Assembly (NCBI GenBank): GCA_002633005.1
Contig: NMRA01000006.1
Coordinates: 1,071,021-1,135,020, forward strand
Length of the DNA: 64,000 nucleotides
Direction: 5' to 3'
Source: Phoronis australis
Taxonomy: Eukaryota > Phoronida > Phoronidae
The notes beneath the pieces were generated by a model. That model did not search any database. It saw only the letters and a list, made by a program, of their open reading frames with translations, and was not told the DNA's origin. Shown here piece after piece: positions 1 to 12,106 of this stretch (the stretch's first letter is position 1; the number at the start of each line of letters is the position of its first letter). The position numbers were made by a program, and so were the translations under genes.

Positions 1-2163
1 ACAACAGTTTGGAAGTGTTCAGAGCTCACTGGAAAATGAGATAACCCCTTCCGAGGAGTACTAGAATGACCAAATGAAAATTTCTCTGAGTGGGACGGCC
101 TGCTGTGTTAGATTGCAGCCATTTCCGTGAGGGGGCGCATTATGAGATGGTGTCTTATCTAATACACGTAGGACGATACAGGTGTGTAACTTAGTCCCTC
201 CGGCCACTGCCGCTCCAAAACTGTAGGGCTTCCACAGTTTGACTGGTGTTCTTAGTTCTCGTCGGCATATTGCCGACATCTTGAATCAGTCGACCTTTCC
301 AAAAAAGTCTAAGACAATATTTTTTATCAATAATCAGATGCAACACGGCACGAACTCCAAATTTCAATATTTTCTCATTTTTCACCAAATTCATTTGCAA
401 ATTATATGAAAATGCGAACCTTTAAACGAGGAAACTTTCAAGTTTACATTTGACATGTATTTGAATGAGGTGGAAAACGTCAACATAGAATTGCCAAATG
501 AAAGTACTCTAGAAACCTTGCTTCTACAACTCAGAATCTATTGACTGACTTTTGAAGACAAAGCAATTCGTACATACATATTATCTTAATTAATCTCACG
601 TCAGACAATCTCACTTACAGCGGTTCGCGTATTTTATGAGCCAATATCCTCCACTGAATAAAGGGCTTCAAACTGTATTCTCAAAATGCGGTACTCTGAC
701 CTGCAAGTGTATGCCCTTCTTAACTACTCTTGACATTCTTCAGGTGAAAATATCGATAACTTTGCCATTATGACGCTACGAGGTGTGCTTCACAAAAAGT
801 AGTCTTCAATTGCATCCTTCCGTGGATTCAGGTCAATGAGCGCTGAATTGTTCGCGATCTTGGTAGGCCTTTGAAAACACGCGAGTTTTCTAAAGGGTCA
901 AAAACAACATGAAACGACAATGGGAGATAACCCTGATCCGACCGCTAACAATGGCTCCCACGTTAAAAGTATTTGTGGGATTTTGACCTATGACCATGCA
1001 TTTATTTCATTCGTGACCCGCCATCTAGTCTACCTGAAAAGTGAAAATACTCGTTCAAAACAAGTTGCTCACCGCTCATCGTGCACGCCTGAGCGCTCCT
1101 TTGTAAGGCGGGGTCATTAGGAGACGGACGTGTCGTCGAGAGAAAAGACTGTTGGTGTGATATTTATATCAGCTCGAAAAGGTTAGTTCATTTGCTACAA
1201 TTTCAGAGAGGCTAAGCATTATTTCCAAATATATCAAACTCCAGTTAACGCAGCAGCTACACTGGTAGGTATTGGGCTGCATTTTTGATCCGTGACGATT
1301 ACGTCGAAATTAAAATGGCAGTAAGTAAACCACACCAAAAACATAACTATAAATAAATGTACATGGGGTGAGCAAACTCTTTCCATGGACACTATGACAG
1401 TAATGATGAACAAGCGGTAGTCAATTATTCTTAATAAGTTCAAATATATATCATATAGTATCATTTATCTTCAGTATGCGGATCAAGGTTATATTTGGAG
1501 TAGAATAGTTAATTTTACCCGCTGTCTCAGGGCCAGAGAGCCGAATGCTCAACGCAGCATCATGCAGTATGCATGAGTTTGTATGCTTAACCACTCGCGG
1601 TATTCGGACCGATTCCGTTGAAGTTACAATAAATTATCGAGTAATTGAATATTCGTTCAATTTGTTGGTCTGGTCTACTCTACAAATTTTTGTCTCCTTG
1701 TGGTAAAGATATGACAGAGCTCTGGGTAGAGCTTAGTGGAAATGAATGCTGCAGTATTTTGTGCGAGACGAAACGGAAGTGGACGTAAACTTAGTCAGTT
1801 GTTTGTGTCGTGATTCTCCTCCGAGCGTTGCTGCATTATACACTTGTTTAATTGCATGGCCCAGATTCTGTGTGTTGTTTTTTCGTCACTTTTACTAAAA
1901 ATAGTTTGTGGTAAGCGTGCCTTAGTCTGTTTGACGGAGTTCAGTTTACGTGGTACGTGATTTTGTTATGTGCGGTAAAGGAACACGCCCACGCCAAAAG
2001 TTGCTTTCCACCCCTTGTACGTCAGGAAGGTAAAAATGAATTTTGTTTAATATTTAACCGGCTTATTTCCGTCTCTTTTAAGCTCGCACTTGGCCAAAAT
2101 GTAAAACCATGCCTAGCAAATTATAGGTAGAAATTTCGATAAACAATTTCTCTGTCAACAGGA
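1..2163. other. Non-coding left flank of the amine oxidase gene
   Basis: No ORF here has recognisable domain content. The longest are under 80 codons and look random. Around 1800-1911 there is a possible untranslated first exon of the downstream amine oxidase gene: a TCAGT initiator-like context near 1795 and a good donor (GTAAGC) at about 1911. A matching acceptor lies at 2709-2710, just before the amine oxidase ATG. That pairing is inference only. Confidence 0.4.
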
Positions 2164-2428
2164 CATGCGCGCACCCAGGGAGGAAAGCCTATGGGGGCTC
2201 GAACGAGCCTCCTCATTTGGTGAAGTGGGCAAAAAGGTCCGCCTCAGAGAAACAAAAAGTCTGAGGAAACGAGACAAAAGTCCATTAAAAAGGCCAGTAA
2301 TGATAAAAAACTCGGCGAATGCACAATTCACAGCTCTGAACATAACATTTTTTCTTTATTTTTTAGTAAAAGGTCCACATTCCCAAGAATTCGAGCCTCC
2401 CCCCATTGTTAGTCTGTGTGAGCGCATG
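2164..2428. mobile_element. Short TIR element, family R1, copy 1
   Basis: A 265-bp segment starts with CATGCGCGCACCCAG and ends with an imperfect inverted copy of it (CTGTGTGAGCGCATG). The interior is strongly similar to segments at 30800-31045 and about 56335-56631: a shared block reads GGTCCGCCTCAGAG, then AAAGTCC, then GCACAATTCACAGCTCTGAAC, then AAAGGTCCACATTC. The ORF running through it is an accident of the repeat. It has no transposase, so it is MITE-like and non-autonomous. Confidence 0.6.
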
Positions 2429-2718
2429 CAGGAACGTCTATGACTTTATTTGAGTGAGCATATTTCGGTCACGACATCCGCGCCATTACTAGTCATGTAT
2501 GGCTAGAGGTCATAGCACAAAGGGAGTCGTCGAATGCATTTACTAAGTGAGACAACACTGGAGCTGTCTCGTGGTCATGAGCGCAGAATTGCGACTCTTC
2601 AGGATTTCCAAATCCCGGTTTTAGCATATGTCACGGACTTTGCTGTTTACCACTGTGCATCACATGCACTTTGCCTTTTCATCTTTCATTCATTGGCCTC
2701 TATATTGTAGGTATCAAA

Positions 2719-5691
2719 ATGTCAGACACTGACACGAGCGGACGAAAGACGAACAAGACTATTGAGAACATTTACGTGCCGATATGCGTGTTCCTCGCCG
2801 TAGCAGCCATTGCTCTGGCCATAACTGTGGGTGTTCTTTATAATGAGGGACAATTTTACAAAAAGAAGGCGTCTACTAATCAAGAGAAGGCAGAAGATAA
2901 CCTTCAGCTTGCCATGGTTTACAAGCAACAGGTAGACGACATGAAAAAAACAAACAAACCGTGCAAAACGCAGTCGGTCACTACAACTCAAAACATGTCC
3001 AGTCTGTCCCCATTTGACGATCTGACTCCACATGAGTACAAAGCAGTAGCCAAGTACCTTACGACAAGCCTCGGTCTTACGAAGACGAAGAGAGCTATAA
3101 ATTCAAGTTACATTTTGTTAATGGACCTCGAGTTGCCTAAGAAAAGCGTCGCCTTGAACTTTCTTGACGACGGAGGCGGCAAGCCAGAGCGGCAAGCCCG
3201 CGCAGTTGTTTACCACGGCGACCGTGAACCTCCAGTGGTGGTGGAGTATGTTGTCAATACCAACGGTAATGCACTGAAGGCAATGGCATCAATCCCATGG
3301 AACAAGCGTCCCATGGATGACGTGGAGACGGAAACCATTGATAAACTCTTTCTTATGAAAATAGCAGAAGAACTATACCCTTTGCTCATAGAGTCGTACA
3401 AGGCTTCCTACCACAACTGCTCTGATCGCTGTCTGACGTGGTCCTGGATAAATCCTGCACACCACGAACGACAAATATGGTTTTACTTCACGCGCGCCGT
3501 GAATAATGAAAATAGCCATCCACTGGGATTTCAAATCCTCTTTAATGTCTCGAGTGTAAATGTCCAGGATTGGCGAGTTGTCAAGCTGGTATATAACTTT
3601 CAATCTTTCGACAGCGTTCATGATCTTTTGACTGCATATAAAAGTGGCAATCTTGCGATGCTCGACCTGCCTTGGCCTAGTGAATATTCAACGCAAAAGA
3701 AACGTCCGGCGACATCGTCTAGGCCCGCTAAAATGGCACCTGAAATGTTTGAACCCGACGGCAAACGATACACAGTCAATGGACGTCACATTGAGTACAT
3801 GGGCTGGAGTTTTGATTTCCGACTTTCCACAACCAGGGGCCTTCAGCTATATGACATCCGATTCAATGATGAGAGAATAGTGTATGAATTGGGCGCTCAA
3901 GAAACCGTCACACTGAACAGTGGAAAAGCTGCCAATGCTATGCATTACAGATACATTGAATCCGTGGACATTCTTGGTTGGAATACCTTCGAACTTTTTC
4001 GCGGTGTCGACTGCCCTCGCACAGCTGTCTTTTTTGATGTCCATCAGTATAGGGACGGCGACGTAAAACTCATCAAAAACGCCATTTGTGTGTTTGAACT
4101 GGATGCTGGCATTCCGCTAAGACGTCATTACAGTCAGAATTTTGACGAGCTAGGGAATTTTATTGATTATGGCGGCCTAGCAGACCACGTACTCGTCCTT
4201 AGAACCATCGCGTCCTTAACAAATTACGATCAAATCTACGATTACATATTCCATCAGAACGGAGCCATAGAGGTTAAATCGACGAACATTGGATATGCGT
4301 ACACAACGTTTTTTGGCCTGCAGGAACAAGAGAAGCGCTATGCTTTCCAGGTGTACCCAAACGTTTCTGCCCCGGTCAATCAGGTTTTAATAAATTACAA
4401 AATTGATCTGGATATACAAGGTACAAGTAACAGGTTTGGTAGAATTAATATCAGGGAAGAAAGTGCGAGTGATCCTTGGATGGGAGGATCAACGGAAGTC
4501 TACCACGTGGGAAACCGCTACTATGCTAAGAACGAAAGCGACTTTCCGTTGAAAATGAAAACCGATGAAGGCATACCAGCGTATTACCTTACGTTCAACG
4601 ATGTTAAAAAAAACAAATATGATCATCACAGAGCCTACCGTCTGAAAAACGAAAATCCCACAGAGGTTTTCCTCACCCCAGGGAAGGGAGTGGAGCCCGG
4701 AATATCATGGAGTAGGTATCCAGTTGCTATAACAGCTCAAAAGGACGACGAAGTCAGTAGTTCTTCCATTTACAACGGCATCACTCCGACGCACCCTGTT
4801 GTCGATTTCCAGAGCTTCATAGACGGGGATAACCTTAAAGATCAGGTTTGTAGCTTGCCCGGCAATCTCATGAAATCTTGAAATATGAAAGATAGATCTT
4901 AGTTTAATCCTTGCAAATATATTCAATGACATACATGTCAGGTTTGGCGTAATGCCTGCATGATCGAGTTGTACTTTTGTGGAGGATATTTCAATTTCGT
5001 TTGTAATATCAACGAACTTGATGACAAATGAAAGAGAAGAGTTTTATTAGGGATATTTTTAGTATTACGGCCGCAAATCGCATTTTGGATTATTGTTGGA
5101 TAGGGTGGACTTCATGAACTTACTAGTTTTGGTCTAGATCTATAAACAACAAAATCGTTGCATTTTTGTGATTTCACCATTTCTCGCCGTGGTCTGCCAG
5201 AATTTCGCTGCAAGTCAAGACCATTGTCTTTGATCATTACACTTGAAATACTGGAGTTTTACTTTGAGACAGAACTCGGCGAAACTTTTGGGTTCGATTC
5301 CGTGGTACTTTTCTCGACGTGAATGTCTGTTTAATTAGATGCCGTTTGAGGCTTCGTAATTACGACATGGATAGTGACATGTATTACTATTTCATAATGC
5401 TACTTTGTCTATTCCTAATCACAGGACATTGTTGCTTGGGTGACGATTGGCGGATTCCGCTTGCCAAGTAGCAACGAGATGCCGACGGAGACGTCTACAA
5501 GTCTTCAGATGAAATTTCTGCTTTTGCCGTTCAACTACCACGATGAAGATCCGTCTATGACGTCACCAAACTCTGTATACGTGGACTCCGATGGCAAAGT
5601 GGAGCGATATGGCACGCCGTCGTCGAAGACGTGCTTACCTCCTATGGAGTCAAATTATAAATACAATGGAAAAGTCGTGAAAGTTCCATAA
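2719..5691 (+). CDS. Copper amine oxidase-family type II membrane protein lacking its copper ligands (probable pseudoenzyme)
   Basis: Two coding exons, 2719-4845 and 5425-5691 (CAG|GTTTGT donor, CACAG acceptor, phase 0), give 797 residues; animal AOC2/AOC3 proteins are about 760. Residues 1-17 are a short cytosolic tail, 18-41 a membrane anchor, and the rest the N2/N3 and catalytic domains. Family landmarks are clear: GVDCP and AICVFE (disulphide cysteines), GGLAD, the cofactor tyrosine in TNYD (Tyr503), YKIDLD, and LPFNYHDEDPS near the C-terminus. The catalytic machinery is damaged. The two histidines of the HxH copper motif align with Asn554 and Val556. The third aligns with Ser724 (LPSSNEMP in place of IPHAEDIP). 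The catalytic-base Asp aligns with Glu414 and the following glycine-rich turn is lost. The reading frame is otherwise clean over 2.4 kb, so the gene is not decayed. I infer a non-oxidase adhesive or receptor role. Translation starts at ATG 2719, because the in-frame extension upstream has no ATG. Mature copper/TPQ activity is unlikely. Confidence 0.9.
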
Positions 5692-5985
5692 ACAACAACG
5701 ACGTTAACTTTTGAATGGACCTTTGACTTACGTACAGTACGTCCTAACCGTAGTGCTCCGGCTTATGGAAGCAGTTCTCAATACGTTAACAGAACTGGGG
5801 TGACTTTAGATCAGTTAGGATTACTAATTTTTTTTTTTTTAAATATCAGCATAGTCCCAGAAATCGCTTTCGCATTACATCCAGGTTATAATTCATTGCC
5901 TTACATACATTCACTAGTAAAATAGAGTTTAGATGAGTAGGAGACACTAAAAACTATGAAAACATATTTTTGGTGTAACTGAATA

Positions 5986-5991
5986 ATTAAA
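5986..5991 (+). terminator. Possible poly(A) signal of the amine oxidase gene
   Basis: ATTAAA lies about 300 bp after the stop codon. It is the first reasonable hexamer downstream. The choice is weak because the region is AT-rich. Confidence 0.3.
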
Positions 5992-6912
5992 ACGTTTTGT
6001 TTCGTTTTGTTATTTGTTGAAAAATTAATACATCGTGTTATACACTGAGATTTAGCCACTCGTTGTAAATGTTTTACACTTTTTTGCGATGAAAACATGA
6101 ATGTTATGTTATTTTCTTCGACAATATGGTGACACTCGCCGAAGTTATGGTTATACATTATGTTAAAATCACTTATTTTTGTAACTGCCACTTTAATACC
6201 AAAGTGATCAAATTTCAACAAAGATAAGTAAATCATAACAATGTTTGATCATGCTTTTCGCTCCAATCCCAAAATCGTTTCTGAAGTGAGCATAAAAGAT
6301 TTTAGTGAAATTGTCTGAATCTATGTGATTCATCTTCCAAATATTGTCACCAGGTCGCTTGGTCCTTTATTATGCACCTATATGCGGGTGCATATTGTCG
6401 TCATGTCTGTCGATCTGGACGTCCGTGCATCAGTCGACCGATGCTGTATGCAGGGACGAATTGAAATTTTGCGGATTCGTTGATAAGTAACTGACGACAG
6501 ATAACATGATTTTCGTACCGATCCTACTACCGCTGTGGCATTTTTGCGTCCATGGCTGTATCTCCTAAACTCGGTGAAAGGATCATACGAAATTTGGCGG
6601 ATGTGCTCCTATGGAAATGGCAACAGACGGCAATGAGTTTCAGATCAATCGGACTACAACTGGGCCCCCTAGTATCAAATTTATTTTTTACGTTTGTCTC
6701 TTTTTCTTTGGAGTTCAGTGAATCGTTTTTCATGAAGTTTGGCAAATAGGTTTGTATTTATAGGAGACAACAATGCTTTTCCGTTTTAGGACGGATTCGT
6801 CTAATCTGCGCCATCTAGTGGCCATTCATATTATTTCGAGTCCGTTTTTGGCGTTCGCCTCCTTTTCCGCTTAACTGCTCAAAGGATTAAATTTACGAAA
6901 CTTAGCAGTTGT

Positions 6913-7538
6913 CATGGGCGGCGCACAATAGGGGCTGGGGAGGGGCTATAGTCCCCCACTCCTACCTATTTCAGTGCTGTGTCACCCATGGACCATTAGC
7001 GGCGCACCATGGGCGGCTGGGAAGGCTATAGGCCTCCACTTATTTCAGTGCTGCGTTGCTCATGGTTGTGTTCCTGATGAGAGGACCATGGCTGATGTTG
7101 ATTTTTTTGATGGTTTTGACAACTGTGGCGTCCTCTAGCGCTGATTTTGTATTTTTTCGACCATGACTGTAGCTCGTTATTTCGTTGCTAGAACTTTGTG
7201 AACTTTTGCAGGTGTTTTTCGATAAATGAGACAACTTTTTGGACGGTTTTGACTGCTACTGTGCGTCCTACTGGTATTTTTAGATTTACGTATGATTTCG
7301 AGTTCCATGATGCTTTTTCATAAAATTTGGCAAACAGGTTTCTATAATGAAGACGACAGCACACTTTCATTTTCAGATGGATTCGACTTATTCTGTGCCG
7401 GGCGGCGCAACACTGAAAAAAGTGGGGGCTAAAGCCCCCAGCCCCCCTGTGGTGCGCCGCCTATAGACCATGGGCAGCACAGCACTGAAAAAAGTGGGGG
7501 GTTATAGCCCCCCAGCCCCCTATGATGCGCCGCTCATG
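6913..7538. repeat. Four-copy fold-back array of about 70-bp units (family R3)
   Basis: Two units in forward orientation (6913-6991 and 6995-7065) and two in reverse orientation (about 7400-7461 and 7468-7538) share the same parts. Each has GGCGGCGCA, then a C- or G-run around GGCTATAG, then TTTCAGTGCTG, then CCATGG. The two pairs are separated by about 335 bp of R4 sequence, so the whole could fold into a large hairpin. Confidence 0.65.
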
Positions 7539-7810
7539 TTTGTGATAGTCCGGCTATTTTTGTTGTCAGTGCTTCGTGTGCAAAACCTCTCAGAGCATTG
7601 TCATTAATACTGGAAGATGTAATCCCACTGACAAGAGCACATCTGATGTAGATTTTCAGACAGGTCCAACTACTATGACATAATTTGAAGCCGCGGCTGT
7701 ATCTAGTAAATCCATTGCACGATCATGATTTGGCATAGATCTGTATACCTATTAACATATGGACCCCCCTAAAATTCTCCCAGATACCATTTGGCAGTTT
7801 GCTGACTAGC

Positions 7811-7932
7811 ATATGCGCGCATCCAGGAGCGAATGCACAATGCCTTGAACCGTTTTTTTTTAGTAATAAGGTTCACAAACCTAAAATTTGGAGACGCCTG
7901 CATCCCTACATTTTAGGCTGGGCGCGCGCATG
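7811..7932. mobile_element. Family R1, copy 2 (internally deleted)
   Basis: Both terminal repeats are present (CATATGCGCGCATCCAG at the left; GGCTGGGCGCGCGCATG at the right), but only 122 bp lie between the ends. It keeps the 'gcgaatgcacaatgcc', 'tagtaataaggttcac' and 'cctacattttaggctggg' pieces of the full-length copies. Confidence 0.55.
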
Positions 7933-7959
7933 TGCTGAAATTCAGGTTTTTCCTGTGCT

Positions 7960-7995
7960 CTTCCCCCCTAACTCAAAATCCTGGATCCGCCCCTG
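7960..7995. mobile_element. Right end of a small TIR element (same family as 52895-53050)
   Basis: The stretch CCCCCTAACTCAAAATCCTG followed by GATCCGCCCCTG matches the right end of the element at 52895-53050 almost base for base. A left end could not be found, so only the end is called. Confidence 0.5.
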
Positions 7996-8159
7996 GGATT
8001 CAACTTCCGCTGTGTCTCCTAATGACAAATTTTCATATCTGCCTCTTTATCTTTGGAATTCCTTGGCGTATTTTCAAGAAACTTGGTAAATTTTGTATTA
8101 GCGACACCATCCCAATTTTGGACGTATTCTGCGCCATCTGATGGCCATTTTTATGATAC

Positions 8160-11100
8160 TAAGTAACACCCCAAGAAGCACACAGTTTGCGGTGCAGTCG
8201 TGTGCGCATTTCAACGCTCTGCATGGCTCTTGTATAATTTCTTTTTCCATTTTCAACCTCTGCTTTACTTTCGGAAATGTCCAAAAGAGAACTTCAAATG
8301 ATTATTTTCTGAAAAAAACTCTTATGGAAATGAGGACGCTCTTGTGGAAAGAAGTTACTTTTTGGATAATAAAATGATTTCATCGGCTGCCAAAGCATGT
8401 TTCGTCACTCCATCAACACAAAAAGAACAGCAATTACCATTAGCAATGGCATATTTGAAACAACATAGCACCTTCCAGTTCATCGTTGCAAACGAAATGG
8501 CTGCAATTCATTCTAAACGCACAAATTATCAGACAAAAATTCGCGATTAAGTAAAAAGCCTGATTTCTTGAGCAGATTTTTCTTAATAGTCACTAAGAGC
8601 TGTCTAAAATCCGTTTGTGGACATTTCTGCTTGAATGGGCGCTCTTCCGGAACCAATTTTAAATTTGAAAAAATATAATTTCTCTTGAAATGAGCGATGT
8701 TTTAGGACATTTTTCAGGTCGGTCTTTAAGGGTTGATTTTTGGAAGTTCCCAATAGACTTTTTCACCTGGCCAAAAGCGGCCATGTCCGGATATCTTGAA
8801 GCCTATCTCAGCACAGATGTACTGGTAAACAAACTCATTCTCATCTACTGTTTGTTTACATTACATCTGCATTTGAGATAACAGACAAAATCGCAATCGA
8901 CAAGAATAATGATGCATGACGAAGACAAAAACAGTATAAATAATCAGACACTCGTTACAAGTCGCCAAAAATGTCAACCATGAGATATCACGAAACATAG
9001 CTTATAATTAGTCTATACATGTATTTGGAATCGGTTAAATGAATCTATGATCTGCATTTTCTCAAAAATATGGAATTGAGCAACCCTGTCGGCCGGTCGT
9101 GCAACTCTGTCGGCCGGGCTGTGCAACCCAGATTAAGAGGGGGAAAACTGGAATGGGAAATCATAATTTTGCTTGGTGTAAAATTCGGCAATAGCTACTT
9201 ACAGGGGTCCTGCATTTTGAGAACAAGCTTGATATCTCTTATGTAGTAGAGAAAACTGGTTCTTAAAACATAGGACCCCTGTAAGTGTCTTTTATCGAAA
9301 CAAACAACAAACAATCTTTTGTCGAGAATCCGAGCAACGATCTCACAAACAGCTTGAATCTAGGCTTTCTATACACGCACAGGGGATTACAAAACTGAAA
9401 TCCCTGGACTCCAGGAAGGAGTACAAGGTACATGCATGATTCGAGCAGACTTTTTCTAGATGAGGTCATGTTTTAAATGTAGACACACGGATATTTCCGT
9501 GCTTCATAAATTTATAAGTTCATAAAACTTGCAGTAGGGTCAGAAGCAGTTTCGCGTCGAGATCAGCGTTGATGCAGAGAACATAAATGAGATGGGTGTC
9601 CATCTTCGTCCTGAGGAGGTTTGCCTATCATATGTGTGACTTCTCATATCATAATGCCAAGGACATATCACATCATTCTGTTTAGTTGTCAACATTGAAT
9701 TCTAAACCAAAGATGTTTGGGGTTTAAAAACACACACGCTCAGCAGTGGCCGAATGATGCGCAAACTACTCAAGTCTCTGCCACTCCTTGATGCGACTAA
9801 AGAAGACATAGTACGAAATCCAGTAGATGTTGGACACCCTTGACAAAGAGCGCATCGCTCGTTACGTGGGCATATTTTAATATATTTTAGTACCGACGCT
9901 CGTCGTTTTAGTTTTACTAGTTTTACTATTGAAAAGTGCGAACAGCGTTTTGACATTAATTGTTCAAAAATACTTATTATTAGAATCTGATTAAAAATAA
10001 GGCACAGCGTTCATGGCGGTACAGGCTACGAACACAATTTTTGTTAATGTCTCTTCAAATTTTACGTTGAAGTGTTCGTTTTACTGTTGATTCTGGCTGG
10101 AAAACACGCAAAATATATTATACGTCGAATAACTCGAGTCTTTTACGCAACTCCGTATACAAATATCGTGACTACGCCCTTCGATAATCAAGAGAAATAA
10201 AAAAACCCACTCTACCGGTAATACTTCAGTTCCACTTTAAACTTAGTGTATACGACAGTGACGTTGCTAGGATACAAAAATCACAAATTTTGCCCGTTTT
10301 GACCCTTTAGTCTTAAAAGCATTTTTACGTATGAAATTGAAAAACAACATTTTTGAAGTATCAAAAACAGATGCATTGCGTACAATGTCGGGGAGAAAAG
10401 GTGTACATAGGTATTTAAAAGTTGGTGGCATTTGAGTCGAAGCTCAAAACAATAAACACACGCCCAACTAATGACACACTTTTCTGAACACCAACGTCCA
10501 ACGCGCATAGAAAATGTTTGTGTAATATTTGATTTTAATGAAAAACTTTTTGATTTGTGCATTTTTAGCATTTGATTTAGCCATGATTCGTTTCAAACTC
10601 CTGGACTGAGAGTTTGAGGCTGTGGCAACTGCTCACTGCTTTATCGCACGACAATGGCAGCGTAGACAACGACCCTTTCTCACGTTCCACGTGAGCAATT
10701 CTCATTAATGCCTTATTCCTTTTCTCATGAATTCAATTCTTTTGTTGTGAACTGCTGTTGTTTTCTCATAAAATGCCACTCATTTCTCTAGAATTCAGTT
10801 CTTTTCTCATTAATCGTCTCGTTTAACAAAATGTATGAGATACATATAGGACGTATTTACCTGTATCTAATTTGTCTATAAACTACATCTGGGGACTTAT
10901 CCCGTTCATGAGAACTATATTCGCGCGAACAGAGTTATACGCATAGGAGAAAAGAAACTGAAATGGGTTGGTATCCGAAGCAGGAGAAAAAAATGAGCAC
11001 GTTTTTTTGAGTTCAAGTTAAAGTCATTAACCTTTGAAATGAAACAGACCACATATTAACACGAATAAATTTGGAAAACTAATTTGGTCCTTAACGCGTT

Positions 11101-11687
11101 TCACCTGAGACCAGCAGATGCCAAAAACGGTGACCAAAATGCTAAAATTGCCACTGAATGCGATGGTGGACACCTAGAAAATACACAGGTGGTAGAAGTG
11201 TGTGCGACAAATTTCATAACTTCTTAAGAACTTTTTGAATGGGATTCCAAAACCTAAAACTCATCTATAGGGAGTCAGTTGCAAAATTTTCTTGGAAATC
11301 AACGTCGACCGTTTTCGTCATGATAGAAACGTATTTGTTATGTTTCATGGCCTCTAAAGAACGTCAAAGTTGGTTAAACACAAATGGGGCAAAATTTACC
11401 GAAATTTGGCGCTCTACCAAAAGTTAACCGTGGCCTCTTTGAAAATGTGAAATCCTTATTTTTTTCGATAGAGAAGTTCAATGTCTACTTATGCATCCTG
11501 ATTTTTTATTCTCTATTGTGCGATACCGTTTACAATCTATTTAGATACTGAATCTAACCCAGGCGAATATCACTAACAGTCTGGGGAGCCATAATATTTG
11601 CTCCAAAAACCTGAAATAAATGTTGAACACGTCTCGCCAAATATATCAATGGTCAGTAGATTTTTTTTTTGAAGATACGAGTCGCAG
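8160..11687. other. Non-coding interval
   Basis: I see no exon with recognisable protein similarity. It contains a 27-bp hairpin (9198-9285), two GTCGGCCGG-containing short repeats near 9085-9125, and a run of loosely repeated TTCTCAT/GAATTCA motifs at about 10675-10815. The ORFs here are short and random-looking. Confidence 0.4.
9198..9285. repeat. Inverted repeat / hairpin
   Basis: Arms 9198-9224 and 9259-9285 (27 bp each) are complementary with four mismatches. The outer 14 bp (CTTACAGGGGTCCT) are perfect. The loop is 34 bp. It may be the two ends of a tiny fold-back element. Confidence 0.6.
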
Positions 11688-12106
11688 TGACCCTAGGGTC
11701 AACCTTTTGATGTTCTCGTGGACTGACACTTAGGGATATGTACGACCTAAAACTTCCAATTTTGGCAACTTCGAAACATCTTAAAATGGCTGACCGGATT
11801 CACACGAAAGCGTTCCGATGTAGTTCTATGGTTTATACACTGTTTTCCAAAACGCTGTTAAAATGTTCCTTTTTTGCATTAAAAGTACATTATAAAAAAG
11901 AACTTGTGAGATTTTATGAATTTTTCCAAGTTTTGCGAAAACGAAACCATAATTAATAAAACTGTCGGTAACAACCCTTTTGAGATTTTATCTTAAACAT
12001 TCATATCACACGAAATTTGGTCATGGTGTTATTGATCGTGTTGTGTTACTATGATTGTACCTTTGTGGTTTGCAAAATTTTCAAAAAAAACAAGGTCACG
12101 TGACCT
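11688..12106 (-). repeat. Dispersed repeat family R2, copy 1 (reverse)
   Basis: Read on the minus strand this runs from AGGTCACGTGACCTT to CTAGGGTC. It matches 13818-14193 (plus strand) and 58692-59055 in order: 'catgaccaaattt', 'atgtttaag', 'aaaatctcaaaa', 'aatggaacattt', 'gttttg', 'cataaagcatag', 'gaatccgatcagcc', 'gatgttt', 'ttgccaaaat'. No ORF is shared among the copies. Confidence 0.6.

Larger units (their letters stand above)
6360..8160. repeat. Internally repetitive dispersed repeat (family R4) invaded by other elements
   Basis: It begins with a self-complementary block (TATGCACCTATATGCGGGTGCATA) followed by TGTCTGTC. It then repeats a loose module several times: 'CATGGCTGTATCTCCTAAAC', a 'cgaaatttggc' motif, a 'gaagacgacagc' motif, and 'TGCGCCATCTAGTGGCCATT' (6807, 8125). 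The same start and modules recur at about 28670-29330. No ORF of coding character is present. It looks like a non-coding, satellite-like mobile repeat. Confidence 0.6.

Noticed and set aside
2165-2443. 92-codon plus-strand frame
   Set aside because: It lies inside the R1 element, whose other copies do not keep the frame.
2671-2718. Upstream extension of the amine oxidase frame from a TTG
   Set aside because: There is no ATG in the extension, animal genes seldom start at TTG, and a splice acceptor lies at 2709-2710. ATG 2719 gives a normal type II anchor.
5285-5303. tRNA-like B-box (GGTTCGATTCC)
   Set aside because: The flanking bases do not form a T-stem, and there is no A-box or cloverleaf upstream. 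It lies in an amine oxidase intron.
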